Below the pieces are notes generated by a model. The model worked only from the letters and a program-made list of their open reading frames with translations, was not told the origin of the DNA and ran no database searches. From assembly GCA_905381055.1 (NCBI GenBank), contig CAJPUR010000012.1, positions 1-64,000 of the forward strand: a stretch of DNA of 64,000 nucleotides. Reading direction: 5' to 3'. Both the position numbers and the translations under genes were made by a program. This stretch comes from an uncultured Flavobacteriaceae bacterium. GTDB lineage: Bacteria; Bacteroidota; Bacteroidia; Flavobacteriales; Flavobacteriaceae. Shown here piece after piece: positions 35,540-43,736 of the stretch; positions within the stretch are counted from its first letter, which is position 1, and each line of letters opens with the position of its first letter.

Positions 35540-35652
35540 AGCCCTTAAACTTTGTATCCTACTTACATAGTATAAGAAAGAATTTAATTAAATAGTAAGT
35601 AGAAGATTGTTAATAACTCTTTTCTTTTGCATCTTTCCATACTTAAACAAAA
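35540..35652 (-). promoter_or_regulatory. rpsA 5' leader with inverted repeat and small upstream ORF
   Basis: Between the inferred start (about 35652) and the rpsA ATG lie about 113 nt, long for this window. It holds a perfect 8-bp inverted repeat, CTACTTAC (35559-35566) and GTAAGTAG (35595-35602). An 18-codon ORF (35640-35584, starting MERCKRKELL) begins about 12 nt after the inferred start. In E. coli rpsA is autoregulated through its leader; whether this leader does so is inference. Confidence 0.35.
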
Positions 35653-35658
35653 GGTTTG

Positions 35659-35690
35659 CAAATTTATATTTTTTAATTTATTATAACAAA
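35659..35690 (-). promoter_or_regulatory. Promoter of rpsA (-33 and -7 elements)
   Basis: Minus-strand TAAATTTG (35666-35659) followed by CA is the -7 element. TTTG (35690-35687) lies exactly 20 nt upstream, the same spacing as at tRNA-Ser. The -33 TTTG is the end of a run of 15 T on the minus strand (A run 35688-35702 on plus), which may act as an UP-like element. The run also follows the cmk stop codon directly. Confidence 0.65.
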
Positions 35691-35705
35691 AAAAAAAAAA
35701 AATAT

Positions 35706-36362
35706 TTAAAGGTACTTAAGTATTAAATTAAAAACTTGATTTATATTTAATAATGAAGTATCAATTTCAATAGAACCTTTGGTTTTTTTTAATGGAGAAA
35801 TCTCTCTATTCGAATCAATAAAATCCCTTTTTAGAACATTTTCTAAAACTTGATCAAAAGAAACTTCTGAATCAATACTTCTTAATTGATCAAATCTTCT
35901 TTTCGCTCTCACCTTAGGGTCAGCATTCATAAAAAATTTTTTGTAAGCATTAGGAAAAATTATTGATCCAATATCTCTACCTTCAACAACAGCATTTTTA
36001 TTTTTAACCAATTTTCTTTGTTCTTTAATCATAAATTCCCTTACTAATTTTATGGAGGAAATTTTTGAGACTTTATTGGATATATAAATTGATCTTAACT
36101 CATCTCCAAGTTTATTCTCGTTTAAACTTAATGAGCTATTTTTAGACAACGAAAAAACTGAATTATTTATTATATCTATAATTATCTTTTCATTAATTAT
36201 ATCATTAATTATAGCTTTTCTATTGATTGCTATAAATGTTAATGCTCGATACATTTGACCTGTATCAAAATGGAAGAAACCTAAATGTTTTGCTAATTTT
36301 TTTGAGATAGTGCTCTTTCCAGTTGATGCAAAACCATCAATCGCAATTATTTTATTACTCAT
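35706..36362 (-). CDS. cmk: Cytidylate kinase
   Basis: Phosphorylates CMP and dCMP to the diphosphates. Walker A is DGFASTGKST (9-18), followed by KKLAKHLGFFHFDTGQMYRA. NAVVEGRDIGSIIFPNA is the nucleotide-monophosphate motif, and FMNADPKVRAKRR is the lid region. Length 218 aa fits. It is 19 bp behind lon on the same strand; the gene order cmk-rpsA is widespread in bacteria, but here rpsA has a separate promoter. Confidence 0.96.
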   Translation of the reverse strand: MSNKIIAIDGFASTGKSTISKKLAKHLGFFHFDTGQMYRALTFIAINRKAIINDIINEKIIIDIINNSVFSLSKNSSLSLNENKLGDELRSIYISNKVSKISSIKLVREFMIKEQRKLVKNKNAVVEGRDIGSIIFPNAYKKFFMNADPKVRAKRRFDQLRSIDSEVSFDQVLENVLKRDFIDSNREISPLKKTKGSIEIDTSLLNINQVFNLILKYL

Positions 36363-36381
36363 GTATTGAAAAAATTATAAT

Positions 36382-38832
36382 TTACAAATTTTTAACTGAT
36401 TTTACTTTTTGATTAGTTATTGCAAATTTAATAACCTCATCGATATGAGTTACATAATGAATTTTTAATCCTTTTGTATATTTAGAATTAATTTCATCAA
36501 CATCCTTTTTGTTCGAAATTGACAAAATAATTTGTTGAATTTTAGATCTTTTAGCAGCTAAAATTTTTTCTTTTATACCTCCAACTGCCAATACTTTTCC
36601 TCTTAAAGTCATTTCACCTGTCATAGATAAATGCTTTTTCACTCGCTTTTGAGTTAGTAATGAAATTAGTGATGTCAAAATAGTTATACCTGCACTTGGC
36701 CCATCTTTAGGTGTTGAACCTTCAGGAACATGAATATGAATACTATATTTATCGAATTTAAAATCAGACAATCCAAATTTATTTGCATTGGACTTAATGT
36801 ACTCTAGTGCAATTGTAGCTGATTCCTTCATGATTTTACCCAGATTCCCAGTAATTGACATGGTTCCTTTTCCTTTTGATATTGAAGATTCAATAAATAG
36901 AATATCACCTCCAGTTGAAGTCCAAGCAAGTCCAACGACTACTCCAGCAATTTCATTTTTTTCGTATAAATCTCTTTCAACTTTTATTGGCCCTAAAATT
37001 TTATTTAAATCATTTACACTTAATTTTGTATTATATTTCTCCTTCATCACAATTGATTTAGCAATAAATCGAATTATTTTTGCCAATTCTTTCTCTAAAC
37101 CCCTTACTCCAGACTCACGAGTATAGCCATCAATAATCTTTTCTAAAACCAATTTATTGATAGATACTTTATCTTTATTTACCCCATGTTCTTTAAGCTG
37201 TTTCGTAAATAAATGTTTTTTTGCAATTATAATTTTTTCTTCAAGTGTATATCCATTTACATTAATTATTTCCATTCTGTCTATTAAAGCAGGATGAATT
37301 GAGCTGATATCATTTGCAGTTGCAATAAACATAACTCTAGATAAATCGTATCCTAACTCAAGAAAATTATCATAAAAATCATTGTTTTGTTCAGGATCTA
37401 AAACCTCAAGAAGTGCTGAGGACGGATCACCTTGCGAATTAGAAGTTAATTTATCAATTTCATCTAAAACAAAAACTGGATTTGAAGTGCCAGATTTTCT
37501 TATATTTTGTATAATCCTTCCAGGAAGAGCTCCAATGTAAGTCCTTCTATGACCTCTTATTTCTGCTTCATCTTTCATTCCACCAAGTGAAACCCTAATG
37601 TAATTTCTACCCAATGACTCAGAAATAGATTTTCCTAGTGAAGTTTTTCCAACTCCAGGAGGTCCAAGCAAACAAATAATTGGAGATTTCATATCATTTC
37701 GCAACTTTATAACTGCAATGTATTCAAGTATCCTTTTTTTAACTTCTTCTAAACCAAAATGATCTCTATTTAAAATTTTTTCTGCTCTTTTGAAATTAAA
37801 TTTATCTTTAGAAAATTCTCCCCAGGGTAAATCTAAAAGGAGATCTAGATAGTTTCTTTGTATAGAATATTCCCCGACTTGGGTATTCATCCTTTTTAAT
37901 TTTGAAAACTCCTTTTTAAAATGATCTTTAACTTTATTATTCCAAAGTTTGTTTTTTGATTTTTTATCAATTTCCTGTAATTCTTCATCATAAGGAACTC
38001 CCCCTAATTCCTCCTGAATTGTTTTAATTTGCTGATGAAGATAGTATTCTCTCTGTTGTTTATCGAGATCATTTCTTACTCTAGATTGAATATCATTTTT
38101 TAACTCTAATTTTTGATACTCAATATTCATATATTTTAAACATAGAAGAGCTCTTTGTTTTATTGATTTTAATGATAATATTTCTTGTTTTTCAACAACT
38201 GATAAATTCATATTTGATGATACAAAGTTTATCAAAAAAGAAGGACTTTCAATATTTTTAATTGCAAATGAGGCCTCTGAAGGAATACTTTGATTCTCTT
38301 GAATTATTTTTAAGGCAAGATCTTTTATAGAGTCAATAATTGCTTTAAACTCTTTGTTTTTATGATTAAAGTCCTCATCGCTAATTCTTTCAATTTCAGA
38401 TTTTAAATAGGGATTGTCAGAAATTACTTTTTTTATTTTAAATCTTTTTTTCCCTTGAATAATTATTGTAAGATTTCCATCTGGCATTTTTAAAACTTTA
38501 AGAATTTGAGCGACAGTACCTACATTATATATCTCCTTGGGTGAAGGATCATGAATATTTTTATCTATTTGTGCAACAACTCCTATTATTTTATCTGATT
38601 CATTTGAATCTTTTATTAACTTAATAGCCTTATCCCTTCCGGCAGAAATAGGAATAACTACTCCTGGAAATAAAACCGTATTTCTTAAAGGAAGAATTGG
38701 AACAAATTTAGGTAAATTTTCTTTTTCAAGTGCCTCTTCATCCTCTGGGGTTAATAAAGGAATTAAATCGGAATTAGAATCCAATTCTTGTAGTGACAAA
38801 TTGTCAATTGATAAGAAGTTTTTATTTTTCAT
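36382..38832 (-). CDS. lon: ATP-dependent Lon protease
   Basis: Soluble AAA+ serine protease degrading damaged and regulatory proteins. The N-terminal LON domain (about 40-240; PILPLRNTVLFPGVVIPI) is followed by a coiled-coil segment, then AAA+ with Walker A GPPGVGKT (390-397) and Walker B PVFVLDEIDK. The protease domain has catalytic S713 in PKDGPSAGIT and K756 in GGIKEKILAAKR, spaced as in E. coli Lon. Length 816 aa is normal. The 180-bp gap towards smpB contains repeated GCCAT motifs of unknown meaning. Confidence 0.97.
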   Translation of the reverse strand: MKNKNFLSIDNLSLQELDSNSDLIPLLTPEDEEALEKENLPKFVPILPLRNTVLFPGVVIPISAGRDKAIKLIKDSNESDKIIGVVAQIDKNIHDPSPKEIYNVGTVAQILKVLKMPDGNLTIIIQGKKRFKIKKVISDNPYLKSEIERISDEDFNHKNKEFKAIIDSIKDLALKIIQENQSIPSEASFAIKNIESPSFLINFVSSNMNLSVVEKQEILSLKSIKQRALLCLKYMNIEYQKLELKNDIQSRVRNDLDKQQREYYLHQQIKTIQEELGGVPYDEELQEIDKKSKNKLWNNKVKDHFKKEFSKLKRMNTQVGEYSIQRNYLDLLLDLPWGEFSKDKFNFKRAEKILNRDHFGLEEVKKRILEYIAVIKLRNDMKSPIICLLGPPGVGKTSLGKSISESLGRNYIRVSLGGMKDEAEIRGHRRTYIGALPGRIIQNIRKSGTSNPVFVLDEIDKLTSNSQGDPSSALLEVLDPEQNNDFYDNFLELGYDLSRVMFIATANDISSIHPALIDRMEIINVNGYTLEEKIIIAKKHLFTKQLKEHGVNKDKVSINKLVLEKIIDGYTRESGVRGLEKELAKIIRFIAKSIVMKEKYNTKLSVNDLNKILGPIKVERDLYEKNEIAGVVVGLAWTSTGGDILFIESSISKGKGTMSITGNLGKIMKESATIALEYIKSNANKFGLSDFKFDKYSIHIHVPEGSTPKDGPSAGITILTSLISLLTQKRVKKHLSMTGEMTLRGKVLAVGGIKEKILAAKRSKIQQIILSISNKKDVDEINSKYTKGLKIHYVTHIDEVIKFAITNQKVKSVKNL

Positions 38833-39012
38833 TTAAAAAAAATTTAAGCCATACTGTCATTTTTACAATTATTCAATACTTCAAATGCCATATTGCAGTA
38901 AAAATTAATTATGATTAATATAACGTATAACAGTTCCAAGAGTTATGCCATTTAATTTAAAGTACATTTTTAAATATTAAATTATTTAAATATTTAAACT
39001 TAAATTTATAGA

Positions 39013-39489
39013 GTGACAAAAAAAATTAATATAAAAAACAGAAAGGCTGGTTTTAAATTCAAATTGATGGATGAATACACAGCTGGAATAGTTCTAAACG
39101 GTACCGAAATAAAATCTCTTAGAGAAGGAAAAGCATCTATTGCTGAGGGTTTTTGTGAATTTAATGATAAAAATGAATTATTTGTAGTCAATATAAATAT
39201 TCAGGAATATAGATATGGAAACAATTATAATCATAAACCTAAGGCAATTCGAAAACTTTTATTGAATAAAAGTGAATTAAAAAAATTAAAAAAAGAAATT
39301 AATAATTCTGGAATAACAATTATCCCAACAAGTCTTTATATTAACGAAAAAGGATTAGCTAAAATGAAAATTTCTTTAGCTAAAGGAAAAAAACTTTTTG
39401 ACAAAAGAGAAATTTTAAAAAAGCGAGATATTGAAAAAAAACTTAATAAAGTAAAAAAAAATTTTTTAAATAAAACTAAAAAAAATTAA
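39013..39489 (+). CDS. smpB: SsrA-binding protein
   Basis: Partner of tmRNA in trans-translation, which rescues stalled ribosomes. The OB-fold motifs NRKAGFKFKLMDEYTAGIVL, GTEIKSLREGKASI and VNINIQEYRYGN are diagnostic, and the C-terminal tail is Lys-rich as in the family. The start codon is GTG; it places the conserved N-terminus at the usual distance and no ATG is available upstream. Length 158 aa is normal. The tmRNA gene is not in the window. The stop overlaps the convergent MFS gene. Confidence 0.95.
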   Translation: MTKKINIKNRKAGFKFKLMDEYTAGIVLNGTEIKSLREGKASIAEGFCEFNDKNELFVVNINIQEYRYGNNYNHKPKAIRKLLLNKSELKKLKKEINNSGITIIPTSLYINEKGLAKMKISLAKGKKLFDKREILKKRDIEKKLNKVKKNFLNKTKKN

Positions 39490-40814
39490 TTGGTATCAAA
39501 TTTTTTTGAAATTCGTAAAAGTAGATAGGCTCCAAGGATGAAAAAAAATAAAAAAGGTAGAATTGAATTTCTCATACTTCCAGTAATTTGGTCAATAAAT
39601 CCAAATAAAAACATTCCTATAATTATAGCTATTTTTTCGGTGACACCGTAAAAACTAAAGTATGATGCTGTATCATTTGTCTCTGGCATAAATTTAGAAA
39701 AAGTTGATCTTGAAAGTGGTTGAAGTGCTCCCATCACTAAGCCAACAAATCCAGCGACAAAATAAAATTGCATAGGAGTTTTAATAAAAAAAGCAATTAA
39801 ACATAAAACTCCCCAAATCAAATTTATTACAATTAACGTTTTTAAGTTTCCAAAGTGACTTGAAGATTTAGCAGCTAAAAAAGATCCAAGAATTGCTACG
39901 ATTTGAATTAAAAGTATACTTAAAATTAAACCAATTGTTTTTTCTGATTGGCTTGCCCATTGAATTTCTTCCTCACCGAAATATGTTGCCACTAACATTA
40001 CTGTTTGCAAAGCTGTACTATAAATGAAAAAAGCAAAAAGAAATTGTTTTAATTTAATATTTAACTTAATCTCGTTCCAAACAATTTTTAATTCTTTAAA
40101 ACCTTTCATTATTATATCTTTTTTTATCTTATTTTGGACTTTATTTGAAGGTAAATAATAAAAAGGTATAAGGCTAAAAAGTAACCACCAAACCCCAACA
40201 GTTATAAACGAAAACTTCATAGCCTTAATACTTGCTAAATTACCTGAACCTTCAATTCCAAAAAAGTTTGGATACATAACCATTGCAAGATTAAATAATA
40301 ACAAAATGACACTTCCAATATATCCCATAGAATATCCTTTAGCACTAATTTTATCATGTTGTTCAGGATATGCTATTTCAGGTAAATATGAATTGTAAAA
40401 AACTAAGCTAGACCAAAAGCCAATTAATGCCAAAAAATAAAGAAACAAACCTATATAAATTGATTCTATTGTAAACCAATATAATCCAACACAAGAAATA
40501 GAACCAATAAGGACAAAAATTTTCATAAATTTTTTTTTATTACCAACATAATCAGCAATACCAGATAATATTGGTAATAAAAAAGCTATTATCATAAAAG
40601 CAAAAGCAGTAACGAAACTTATCATAGCGGTGTTCTTAATTTTTAAGCCAAAAAAAATTATTTGATTGTCATTAACAAATAAGGTAGCGTAATAAATTGG
40701 GAATATTGTTGATATTATTACTAATGAATATACTGAATTAGCCCAATCATAAAAAGTCCAAGCAGATAAAAGTTTTTTGCTGCCTTTTTCTAAAGGGGCT
40801 TTCAATTTAAACAT
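39486..40814 (-). CDS. MFS transporter of the UMF1 (Atg22-like) type
   Basis: Major facilitator protein with about 12 hydrophobic helices across 442 aa. The N-terminal signature SAWTFYDWANSVYSLVI and the later SRSTFSKFMPETNDTASYFSFYGVTEK are typical of the UMF1/Atg22 group, common in Bacteroidota. Substrates of bacterial members are not established. It is monocistronic, its 3' end overlapping that of smpB by 4 nt. Confidence 0.88.
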   Translation of the reverse strand: MFKLKAPLEKGSKKLLSAWTFYDWANSVYSLVIISTIFPIYYATLFVNDNQIIFFGLKIKNTAMISFVTAFAFMIIAFLLPILSGIADYVGNKKKFMKIFVLIGSISCVGLYWFTIESIYIGLFLYFLALIGFWSSLVFYNSYLPEIAYPEQHDKISAKGYSMGYIGSVILLLFNLAMVMYPNFFGIEGSGNLASIKAMKFSFITVGVWWLLFSLIPFYYLPSNKVQNKIKKDIIMKGFKELKIVWNEIKLNIKLKQFLFAFFIYSTALQTVMLVATYFGEEEIQWASQSEKTIGLILSILLIQIVAILGSFLAAKSSSHFGNLKTLIVINLIWGVLCLIAFFIKTPMQFYFVAGFVGLVMGALQPLSRSTFSKFMPETNDTASYFSFYGVTEKIAIIIGMFLFGFIDQITGSMRNSILPFLFFFILGAYLLLRISKKFDTN

Positions 40815-40867
40815 TAATGAATAAATTTATTTCACTAAATATAGCATAATTATTTAATTATATTGTG

Positions 40868-40896
40868 TTGATTTAAATTCATTTGAATTAAATTTG
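40868..40896 (+). promoter_or_regulatory. Promoter of the msrB pair
   Basis: TTG (40868-40870) and TAAATTTG (40889-40896) are separated by 18 nt. The predicted start is near 40903, about 9 nt before the first msrB start codon. Confidence 0.5.
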
Positions 40897-40911
40897 TAGA
40901 CAAAAAATTGC

Positions 40912-41406
40912 ATGATTAAAATGAAAACCTTTTTAGCATTAATAATCTTCATTCCAATAATTTCTTGCTCGCAAAATAAAAATTATAACTTAAATAAAAA
41001 TCACGTATTCAAAATAATTAAAAGTGATAAAGAGTGGAAAAAAATTTTAACAAAAGAGGAATATAAAATTTTGAGGAAATCTGGAACAGAGAGAGCATTC
41101 ACAGGTCAATATAATTATTTTGAAAAAAAAGGGGTTTATAATTGTAAAGCCTGTAATTCTGCTGTTTATAACTCAGAAAATAAATATGATTCTGGAACTG
41201 GATGGCCCTCATTTGATAAAGCAATTAAAAATAGTATTTTATATCAAATTGACTATAAAATCGGCTATGCAAGAAATGAAATTATATGCTCCCAATGCGG
41301 AAGCCATCTTGGTCACATGTTTAAAGATGGTCCAAAAAATACCACAGGTGAAAGGCACTGTATTAATTCATTAGCATTAAACTTTAAACCCAAAAATGAT
41401 GAATAA
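40912..41406 (+). CDS. msrB: Peptide-methionine (R)-S-oxide reductase, lipoprotein form
   Basis: Reduces methionine-R-sulfoxide in proteins. The N-terminus is a lipoprotein signal (MKTFLALIIFIPIISCSQN) with a predicted lipidated C19. Zinc cysteines are C78 and C81 (CKAC) and C126 and C129 (CSQC). The catalytic C150 is in RHCINS. At the site where many MsrB enzymes carry a resolving cysteine this protein has Thr (SGTGWPSF). Being exported, it likely repairs envelope proteins. An in-frame ATG at 40921 is an alternative start. It overlaps the second msrB gene by 11 nt. Confidence 0.93.
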   Translation: MIKMKTFLALIIFIPIISCSQNKNYNLNKNHVFKIIKSDKEWKKILTKEEYKILRKSGTERAFTGQYNYFEKKGVYNCKACNSAVYNSENKYDSGTGWPSFDKAIKNSILYQIDYKIGYARNEIICSQCGSHLGHMFKDGPKNTTGERHCINSLALNFKPKNDE

Positions 41407-41803
41407 AAAAAAGTATCCAGAATCAAAGAAAAAAGAATATTGGAAAAAAACCTTAACGGAATTTGAATTCGAAATTCTTATAAATAAAGGCACAGAAAGA
41501 GCTTTTTCAGGCAAATATAATGACCACAATGAAAAGGGAATTTACAGATGTAAAGCTTGTGGAAATAATTTATATGAAAGTGATAGTAAATTTAATAGTG
41601 GATGTGGCTGGCCCAGCTATGATAAAAATATAAAAAACTCAGTTTCATTCGAGGAGGACAACTCATTTGGAATGAAAAGAATAGAGATTTTATGTTCAAA
41701 CTGTGGGGGTCATCTTGGTCATATTTTTAATGATGGTCCCACTGAAACTAAAAAAAGACATTGTGTGAATTCTGCAAGTATTAAATTTGAGCCTGAAAAA
41801 TAA
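41396..41803 (+). CDS. msrB: Peptide-methionine (R)-S-oxide reductase, cytoplasmic form
   Basis: Second MsrB, 135 aa, without a signal peptide and so presumably cytoplasmic. Zinc cysteines are C52, C55, C100 and C103; the catalytic C123 lies in RHCVNS. It has a cysteine at residue 70 (SGCGWPSY) where the first copy has Thr, so the two probably differ in how the sulfenic acid is resolved. Two adjacent ATG codons (41396 and 41399) could serve as start. The two copies are tandem and overlapping but clearly diverged, which points to an old duplication or two separate lineages. Confidence 0.94.
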   Translation: MMNKKKYPESKKKEYWKKTLTEFEFEILINKGTERAFSGKYNDHNEKGIYRCKACGNNLYESDSKFNSGCGWPSYDKNIKNSVSFEEDNSFGMKRIEILCSNCGGHLGHIFNDGPTETKKRHCVNSASIKFEPEK

Positions 41804-41811
41804 AAAATTCA

Positions 41812-41819
41812 TATTTTTG
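41812..41819 (+). promoter_or_regulatory. -7 promoter element of lpdA
   Basis: TATTTTTG matches TAnnTTTG, 19 nt before the lpdA ATG. A TTTG at 41786-41789 lies 22 nt upstream, slightly longer than the spacing at other promoters here. Confidence 0.45.
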
Positions 41820-41838
41820 TATTTAAAATTTAATATAA

Positions 41839-43230
41839 ATGATTAATTCATATGATTTAATAGTTATTGGTAGTGGACCAGGAGGTTATGTCACTGCTAT
41901 AAGGGCTTCTCAACTTGGAATGAAAACTGCAATAATTGAGAAAGAAAGTCTCGGAGGAGTTTGCCTAAATTGGGGTTGTATACCTACTAAGGCTTTATTA
42001 AAATCTGCACAAGTATTTGAGTATCTTAAAAAAGCCAATGATTATGGCTTGAAAATTAGTGAATATGATAAAGACTTTGATGCAGTAATAAATAGAAGCA
42101 GAAATGTTGCTGAAGGGATGAGCAAGGGAGTTCAATTTTTAATGAAAAAAAATAAAATTGATGTAATTGAGGGGTTTGCAAAGATTTCTAAAGGTAAAAA
42201 TGTTATTGTAAACAAAAATGGAGAAAATACCACTTATAATTCAAAAAATATTGTAATTGCAACAGGGGCAAGATCAAGAGAGCTAACTTCAATACCTCAA
42301 GATGGAAAAAAAATTATTGGATACAGAGAAGCTATGACCCTTAAAAAACAACCCAAAAAACTAACAATAATTGGATCAGGGGCAATCGGAATTGAATTTG
42401 CATATTTTTTTAATTCGATGGGAACAGAAGTTACAATAATTGAATATCAAGATAAAATTGTTCCTGTTGAAGATGAAGATATTTCTAAGGAATTAGAAAA
42501 AAATTTTAAAAAGAATGGTATCAAAATTCTGACCTCAAGTGAAGTAGTATCTGTAGATTCTAAAGGTAAAACTGTTATTGCAAATGTAAAAACAGCAAAT
42601 GGGAATGAAAAAATTGAATCAGATATATTATTGTCTGCTGTTGGAATTAAAGCAAATATTGAGGATTTAGGATTAAATGAAGTTGGAATAATAACTGAAA
42701 ATGATAAAATATTAGTTGATAATTTTTATAGTACTAATTTACCCGGCTATTATGCAATTGGTGATGTAACTAGTGGTCAATCATTAGCTCATGTGGCTTC
42801 TGCTGAGGGTATAATTTGTGTTGAGAAAATTGCTGGTCGTTCTGTTGAACCATTAAATTACAATAATATTCCTGGATGTACATACTGCAATCCTGAAATT
42901 GCATCAGTAGGTTACACTGAAAAACAAGCAATTGACAAAGGATACAAAATTAAAATAGGTAAATTTCCATTTTCTGCCTCCGGTAAAGCTCAAGCTGCCG
43001 GCAAGAGCGATGGCTTTGTCAAAGTAATTTTTGATGAAAAATATGGAGAATGGTTAGGATGTCATATGATCGGAGCTGGAGTGACTGACATGATAGCTGA
43101 AGCAGTTTTGGGTAGAAAACTGGAGACTACCGCTCAAGAAGTTTTAAAAGCAGTCCATCCTCATCCAACAATGAGTGAAGCATTAATGGAGGCTGTTGCT
43201 GATGCTTACGATGAAGTAATTCATCTTTAA
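41839..43230 (+). CDS. lpdA: Dihydrolipoyl dehydrogenase
   Basis: FAD-containing E3 component that reoxidises dihydrolipoamide in 2-oxoacid dehydrogenase and glycine cleavage complexes. The FAD-binding motif is VIGSGPGGYVTAI (9-21). The redox disulfide is C42-C47 in GGVCLNWGCIPT. NAD binding is at IGSGAIGIEFA, and the C-terminal catalytic dyad is H442-E447 in HPHPTMSEAL. Length 463 aa is normal. It could serve the GcvT encoded about 22 kb away. It converges on aroQ with a 1-bp gap. Confidence 0.97.
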   Translation: MINSYDLIVIGSGPGGYVTAIRASQLGMKTAIIEKESLGGVCLNWGCIPTKALLKSAQVFEYLKKANDYGLKISEYDKDFDAVINRSRNVAEGMSKGVQFLMKKNKIDVIEGFAKISKGKNVIVNKNGENTTYNSKNIVIATGARSRELTSIPQDGKKIIGYREAMTLKKQPKKLTIIGSGAIGIEFAYFFNSMGTEVTIIEYQDKIVPVEDEDISKELEKNFKKNGIKILTSSEVVSVDSKGKTVIANVKTANGNEKIESDILLSAVGIKANIEDLGLNEVGIITENDKILVDNFYSTNLPGYYAIGDVTSGQSLAHVASAEGIICVEKIAGRSVEPLNYNNIPGCTYCNPEIASVGYTEKQAIDKGYKIKIGKFPFSASGKAQAAGKSDGFVKVIFDEKYGEWLGCHMIGAGVTDMIAEAVLGRKLETTAQEVLKAVHPHPTMSEALMEAVADAYDEVIHL

Positions 43231-43231
43231 A

Positions 43232-43651
43232 TTATCTAGATAAAAAACTTTCAATTGCTAATCTGTATGAATCCAATCCAAAACCAAGAATTAAGCCCTT
43301 TGAATTTGGAGTTATGTAAGATTTATGTCTAAAATCTTCTCTTGAAAAAGTATTTGATATATGAACTTCAATAACTGGAACCTCAATAGATTTAATAGCA
43401 TCTCCTATTCCAATAGATGTATGAGTGTATGCGGCAGCATTAAGAATTATGCCATCCGATGAAAATCCAACCTTATGTATTTGATTAATGATTTCTCCTT
43501 CAATATTAGATTGAAAAAATTTTAAATCAATTTCAGGAAATTTCAATTTTAACTCCTCAAAATAGATGTTAAAACTTTCACTACCATATACTTCAGGCTC
43601 TCTTTTACCTAAAAGGTTAAGGTTAGGTCCATTAATTATATTAATTTTCAT
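43232..43651 (-). CDS. aroQ: Type II 3-dehydroquinate dehydratase
   Basis: Catalyses the third step of the shikimate pathway. The diagnostic N-terminus IINGPNLNLLGKREPEVYG contains the active-site tyrosine and arginine. NAAAYTHTSIGIGDAI and EVHISNTFSREDFRH, with the catalytic histidine, follow. Length 139 aa is typical of the dodecameric enzyme. It is divergent from xerD across 85 bp. Confidence 0.96.
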   Translation of the reverse strand: MKINIINGPNLNLLGKREPEVYGSESFNIYFEELKLKFPEIDLKFFQSNIEGEIINQIHKVGFSSDGIILNAAAYTHTSIGIGDAIKSIEVPVIEVHISNTFSREDFRHKSYITPNSKGLILGFGLDSYRLAIESFLSR

Positions 43652-43736
43652 TATTAAAATTTAAATAAAAGTAAAAATAGTTTTAAATCATTTATAATTA
43701 AAATTAATCTTTTAGATTTATAAAATTAAATTAAAA

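Noticed and set aside
35313-35570. 85-codon ORF on the plus strand opposite rpsA
   Set aside because: It is the complement of the Lys-rich S1 N-terminus, which yields Phe/Leu/Ser codons and few stops. It mimics a membrane protein by chance.
36788-37126. 112-codon ORF opposite lon
   Set aside because: Antisense to the conserved AAA+/protease part of lon; composition follows lon codon positions.
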